Shown in pieces: positions 59,326-64,000 of a DNA stretch of 64,000 nt (position 1 is its first letter; the number at the start of each line of letters is the position of its first letter). The DNA is from Dasypus novemcinctus (lineage: Eukaryota; Chordata; Mammalia; Cingulata; Dasypodidae): the NCBI RefSeq assembly GCF_030445035.2, contig NC_080699.1, positions 10,912,001 through 10,976,000 on the forward strand, in the 5' to 3' direction. Position numbers and translations under genes: made by a program. The notes below the pieces were generated by a model. It worked only from the letters and a program-made list of their open reading frames with translations. It did not search any database and was not told the origin of the DNA.

Positions 59326-62300
59326 TAGAATAGGTTTTGAGAACAGGAGAAAAAAAGGCAGCACATTGTCCACCAAAAAAATATTAGAGTAAATATTCAT
59401 CACTGTGTTAGTCACTTGATGGCAACTTGATAAATGCAGCAAAAACAGAACATCCCAATAAGTACGAGAAACATTATTTTACATCAACAAGGCTGCAAGA
59501 ACCTCCAGCTTCCTTGAAAAACACTGGATAATGATAAAGAAATTGCAAATTCATTACGCCTCCTGCACCAAAGCAATGCCACACTCGCCCAATAGTAGAC
59601 CTGAATTCCGTGGCCTTTTGTCTTCTGTCTTTAAAGTGGAGTAGTTCCAAGTGTTCAATTTTGGGAAGATGGTATTGCACTAGATTGGAACAACAATTAG
59701 ATCCGATCCCTCTACTCAAAGTCTTCTCTGCTCTATCAGCATTGGGCTTACCTGGTAGCTCAAAAATGCAGAATCTTGAGCTCTACCCAAGCCTTCTGAA
59801 TCTGAATTTGCATGTTAATAAAGCCACCAGCTTAGGTTTGAGAACACTGCTCTCAATGCTTCTTCCAACTAAAACTCTCGCAGATATCACAAGATATGAA
59901 TTTAAGAATTATTGTCAACAGCAATCCAGAGTTCTGCAGGGCAGGAAATGACTGTACACCTGAATTCATGTGTTTGAAAAAATTCCAGAGCCACTGAATT
60001 TGGATTCCGTTGCAATACGTTCACCAGGCATATAGGAAGCACTCAATAAATATTACGATAGGCATCTCAATTCATCTCATTAGTGCATTCAATACAATAT
60101 TTAACGTAACTATTTACTGAGGTCCAATTATGTGCCAGGCACTATTTCAGATGCTAAAGAGTCCAAACGCCTTACCATAATAAGAACTTATCTTATAGTA
60201 ATAGAGACACATATCACACTCAATAAATGCATGTTAGTGGAAGAAAATAAAGGAGCAATAAAATGTTGGGAGACTGGATTTTTGATTGGGAGATGGGGGA
60301 AGGCATTGCTCTTTATCAGCACGTTTAATTGGTTACTCTAGAAATAAACACCCTAGGGCCACCTGCCTTATCAACATAATTGTTGAAAATTGAAATAAAA
60401 TCTAGGCACAAAGTACAGATATTTGTCCTTCACATTCAGCAAATTCTTTAGTAATTCAAAGAAAAAAATTCTCAGAAGATTTGAAAAATTACATTTTTTC
60501 ACTAATAGCTTCTAAATGTGACATAATTTGATATATATACTTAGAATCTGGGTTAGGTGACAAAAAACTCTTGTGCGCCAGCCCAGGAATGAATTGAGTG
60601 TAAGAAGCAGGTTGGGGGTAGAGAGGTCTGCTGCCACCTGGTAGATGAGTTCTTTCTGAAGGGTATTAGTTCCTCAGCCTCAGCTGGTTTTGCCCAGAAG
60701 AAGGACCCAGCTTGTCCCATGTTTTTCATTTAGAATGAAGTCCCAGCTTGCTCCATCTTTCCTTTTTTGCATACTATAACTCGTTTTTAAAAATAGTTTC
60801 AACTGACTATTGTTTTAAACCACAGTGCAGATTAAACAAAGCTTGCCTGTGGGTCACATTTGACCTGCAGGCCACTTATTTCCTTTCTGTGTTCTTGGCA
60901 AAGAATTGCACTTATTTTCTATGGAATAGGATTCTCTCTCAGCAATGCATAGTATAATAGAATTGATTCTGGAAATTTAAATGTGTGGCTTTCTGAAGGT
61001 ATTATTTTCCCTTTTCCTTCCTAGTTCACCAAAGAAGCTTGTAGCAGGCTCTGTGACCCTGTGCCTCAGAGAAGATTTGTGACAGGACAGAAATTAGAGA
61101 TTGCTTGAAAGACTGGAATCTGGAGCAAGAAATGGAAAAGGAACACAAAGATTGGAAAAGTCACCATGGAGAACACAAAAGAATATTATCCTCACATTAA
61201 AGTTTCTTTTTTATGGTTTGAGAGAAGAGATAGGTGTTGGAGTTTCCCAGCCAGCAGGGACACGCATCACTCTGCGTTATACCCTAAAATTGTGTCCAGA
61301 CCACAGCAGATGCTGTGAAGCAGGACATACTTCTAAAGGGAAGCAGAACCATAGGCACATGGGCTCCCAAACTCAACTGGGATTCCCAGTTTTCCAGAAT
61401 CCCAGCAAAGAGCTGCTAGATGGGGGCCCATTACTGCCTTAAAAAATGAAAATGTTTGTGACTATAAAGCTTAAATGGAAACGATAAGATTTTCATTTCT
61501 CATTTTTCTGAGACCACACAGGGATGCATAAATGTGTAAGACTCTAAGAAGACAGGGCTCCTAAAATGGCTACACTTGGAACTATTCATCACCCTTATTT
61601 AATAGGGACTTGGATTCAGAAAATGATTTTGGTTCAGGTTAAAGTGTTCGTATAATAAATGAATAACGGGATAAATAATAAGTGGGCCCTAGATCTACTT
61701 CTTCCTGTGCCTTGTACAGCTCTTTGAAGGGACCCAGTTTTTCACCTCTCAGTCCTCTATTTTCAGACAGTCTACAATATATATAATGAATATATCTTAG
61801 TGAGATCAACAATCAAATATAAAATGTTATTTTTTTTCCTTCACTAGAAACCCTATCCTCTTCCCAGCTTTGGTGTTAAATAGCCCTTGACCCATGGGTA
61901 CAGTTTTAGTTGTTTGATATCAAATGAGTTCTTAAAGTGATTTCAACCTGAGTTTGGTCACCTGGTCAGTGTATTCACTTGTATCACTCCTGCTATCTAG
62001 GTCTGTTGTGACAATTAAATTGTATAATATGTATAAAAGCATTGCAAGGCAATAAGTATAACTATTATATTGTATTAGCTATAGTTTTGAAGGAAGGTAT
62101 CCTGACACTTTACATTCCTATACTTTATGAATAAAGTGCTTATAAATTCTTCATATATCTTATTCCACTGTCTTTTCATAATGCCTCTCTATGTCAGACA
62201 AGATAAAATTTATCTATACCTTCAGAATAAGAAGACTACGTTAGTAACTGGTTCAGAGGCTTGCCAGGAACAAGGAGCCTCTTCCCTTGTTCTTCGAGGG

Positions 62301-63263
62301 ATGTGCTGCTTGTTCTCCATCCTCGCAGGCATCCCAGGAAATGTGGAGACCCTCAGCAGGTAAGATAGGACTTAAAACCCCAGTCTCAAGGAGTCTAAAT
62401 ACTCTGGGGCATAATATAGGAAATATTAAATTGCCATCCAGGAGAACATAGACTAAAGTGCTATGAGAACAGGGACTTACGCAGGGAGTTACGCATGCTA
62501 TTACGTAATACCCTATGCAATACCCTGGTACATAACAGGGAATTAAATACCGTCTGGGGCAGATAGGAAGATTTCTCACAGGTACCAGGGATCTGCAGAG
62601 TAAGGGTTTTGGATAAATACCGGGAAGAGGGAGAGGTTAATGATTTGCTGATAGCTTACTCAGGAACTCTGATAGCTTGTTTAACTTGACCACCCATGCT
62701 GGGAAATGACTCTTATCCCAGCTTTGCAATAAGGAAATTGAGGCTACAGAAAATAAACCTCTGGTCCAATGTGGTAGAGTGAGTCATATTCAAAATCAAA
62801 GAATGAATCAAAGAGCATCGTGTATGTGAAAAGTGTAATTAGATTACCTAGCTCTAAAACAAGGACTGTGTCTGCATGGAGCAGAGGCATGAGATAAGGA
62901 AAATCCAGACAGAGAGAATAATAAGAACAAAATCAAGAGGCGAACATCATGGGAACAAGGAAAGAGATGTAAAGCCAAGGGCCTTGTATAAGAGAAATGG
63001 GGAATACATTTTGACAGATGGAATCCAAAATGCAAAGACTTATGACAGCCAGTATGAGTGTGGGATTCAAACGGTAGGTAAATAATTGTGAACCAAAGCT
63101 GGTTCGTGAGTTTTATCTTTCTGAGAAAGCTTCACCTAAGTATTCAACCAACACTGCACTTGATAATGTAACTTTTTGAAAATGTTGAGCCATTACAGAA
63201 ATACTGCATCAAAATCTCCAAGGATGAGAATTGGGCTGTCATATATCTTTAGCACTAGGAGGC
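59326..63263. other. Intergenic, nothing gene-like recognised
   Basis: Apart from MIR/L2-like scraps (about 60110-60170 and 62690-62770) I see no gene, RNA or named repeat. Confidence 0.4.
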
Positions 63264-63277
63264 AGTTTCAGTTTCAC
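63264..63277. promoter_or_regulatory. Perfect distal ISRE
   Basis: AGTTTCAGTTTCAC fits the full ISRE consensus AGTTTCNNTTTCNY without a mismatch. It lies 13 kb upstream of CASP1 with no gene start visible beside it. It may be an enhancer for the caspase cluster or a chance or repeat-borne site. Confidence 0.45.
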
Positions 63278-63794
63278 TATATTACCGCGGTTTAAAATCA
63301 TTGTCCGAGCATCTGTATCTGTACTTGGGAGTGGTGAGATTCTCTAGAACATCCAGACGCTGTCACTTCCCATTCGACGAGGCATTGCTGCTTTCTGAAA
63401 GGGCAGGGGCTGAGTCGGAGTGGGCAGGACATTGGGGCCAGGGGCCAGGAAGGGAGCCCCTGGGATTTGGGGTTACAGAGAAGGAAGGCTGTAAAGTGGG
63501 GCAACAAGGATGAGCGGCAGGGCGCTTGCTGGATTGGCGGGCAGTCAGGAGGTGGGCCCTGACAGATTCCCACAGTGGGACTGTGGGGGACACTGAACTG
63601 TGAAATCAAGACAAGGTGGGAATGCTGAATTTGGGACTCACTCTAAGCCAAAGCTCTTGAGGGATATTGAATATAAAATACCAAAATACAAATAAGTATT
63701 CAGCATGAAGCCGAGAGATGAGGAGAGGGCAAATATCAGAGAAATTAAATATTTGAAGGTCGAAATGGGCAAGTTCTAATATGTTCTTACTTAT

Positions 63795-64000
63795 TTTCCT
63801 ATGGCTGCCATAACAAATTACCGCAAATGGAATGACTTAAAACAACACCAGTTTCTTATCTCACAATTTTGTAGGTTAAAAGTCCAATAAGGGTCTAACC
63901 AGGTTAAAGTCAAGATATCAGTAGAGCTGCATGCCTCGTGGAAGACGTGGAAATAATCCACTTGAAGCTCATCCAGGTTGTTGGCTGACTTAGTTCCTTG
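63795..64000 (-). mobile_element. MLT1-type (ERVL-MaLR) LTR, fossil, runs off the window
   Basis: TTTTCCTATGGCTGCCATAA, CAAATTACCGCAAATGGAAT and GACTTAAAACAACACCAG are the reverse complement of the 3' end of MLT1-type LTRs. Old and inactive; the rest lies beyond the window edge. Confidence 0.6.

Noticed and set aside
1-64000. CRISPR arrays, operons or bacterial features
   Set aside because: None seen. The window is mammalian nuclear DNA.

Overview
The window is genomic DNA from a placental mammal, almost certainly a xenarthran and most likely an armadillo. The main evidence is eight copies of a tRNA-derived SINE of the armadillo DAS type. Its ends match a tRNA-like head with a B box (GGTTCAAACCC) and an A-rich tail, and several copies sit between clear target-site duplications. 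Old mammalian repeats (MER5A, Tigger1, MIR, L2, ERVL/MLT2, L1) make up most of the rest.

The genes are two complete inflammatory caspases in tandem, both on the minus strand, in the order and orientation of the human CASP4-CASP1 segment of 11q22. CASP4 (the CASP4/5/11 orthologue) has eight coding exons from 35214 down to 18941 and encodes 373 aa. CASP1 has nine coding exons from 50278 down to 37982 and encodes 404 aa, the human length; it includes a 63-nt exon corresponding to the one skipped in a known human isoform. All reading frames join cleanly at consensus or near-consensus splice sites. The catalytic His and Cys fall at the human residue numbers (H210/C258 in CASP4, H237/C285 in CASP1). 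The two coding regions are only about 2.8 kb apart.

Layout. 1-6.5 kb: old repeats and a 5'-truncated L1. 6.5-15.2 kb: one broken ERVL (class III) fossil with both LTRs, which has itself received a Tigger1 transposon (with two further insertions inside it), a DAS SINE carrying an L1 tail, and an unclassified 675-bp insert. 15.2-18.9 kb: purine microsatellite, probable old L1, and L2. 18.9-35.2 kb: CASP4. 35.2-38 kb: CASP4 promoter, two SINEs and the CASP1 3' region. 38-50.3 kb: CASP1. 50.3-64 kb: intergenic repeats with no gene that I can see; no CARD16/17/18-like copy was recognised.

How the genes work together: caspase-4 senses cytosolic LPS through its CARD and cleaves gasdermin D; caspase-1 is recruited to inflammasomes through its CARD and matures IL-1beta and IL-18. 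Both promoters carry the same ISRE core (GAAACTGAAA) just upstream of a seven-nucleotide first coding exon, and CASP4 also has a perfect NF-kB palindrome, so both look built for induction by interferon and inflammation. The most interesting protein-level points are that CASP1 keeps only one of the two aspartates of the CARD-p20 linker, inside the skippable exon, and that CASP4 lacks the first of the human interdomain aspartates. I found no wholly new system. The notable items are these caspase linker changes, the paired ISREs, a distal perfect ISRE at 63.26 kb, and a deep stack of nested transposons.
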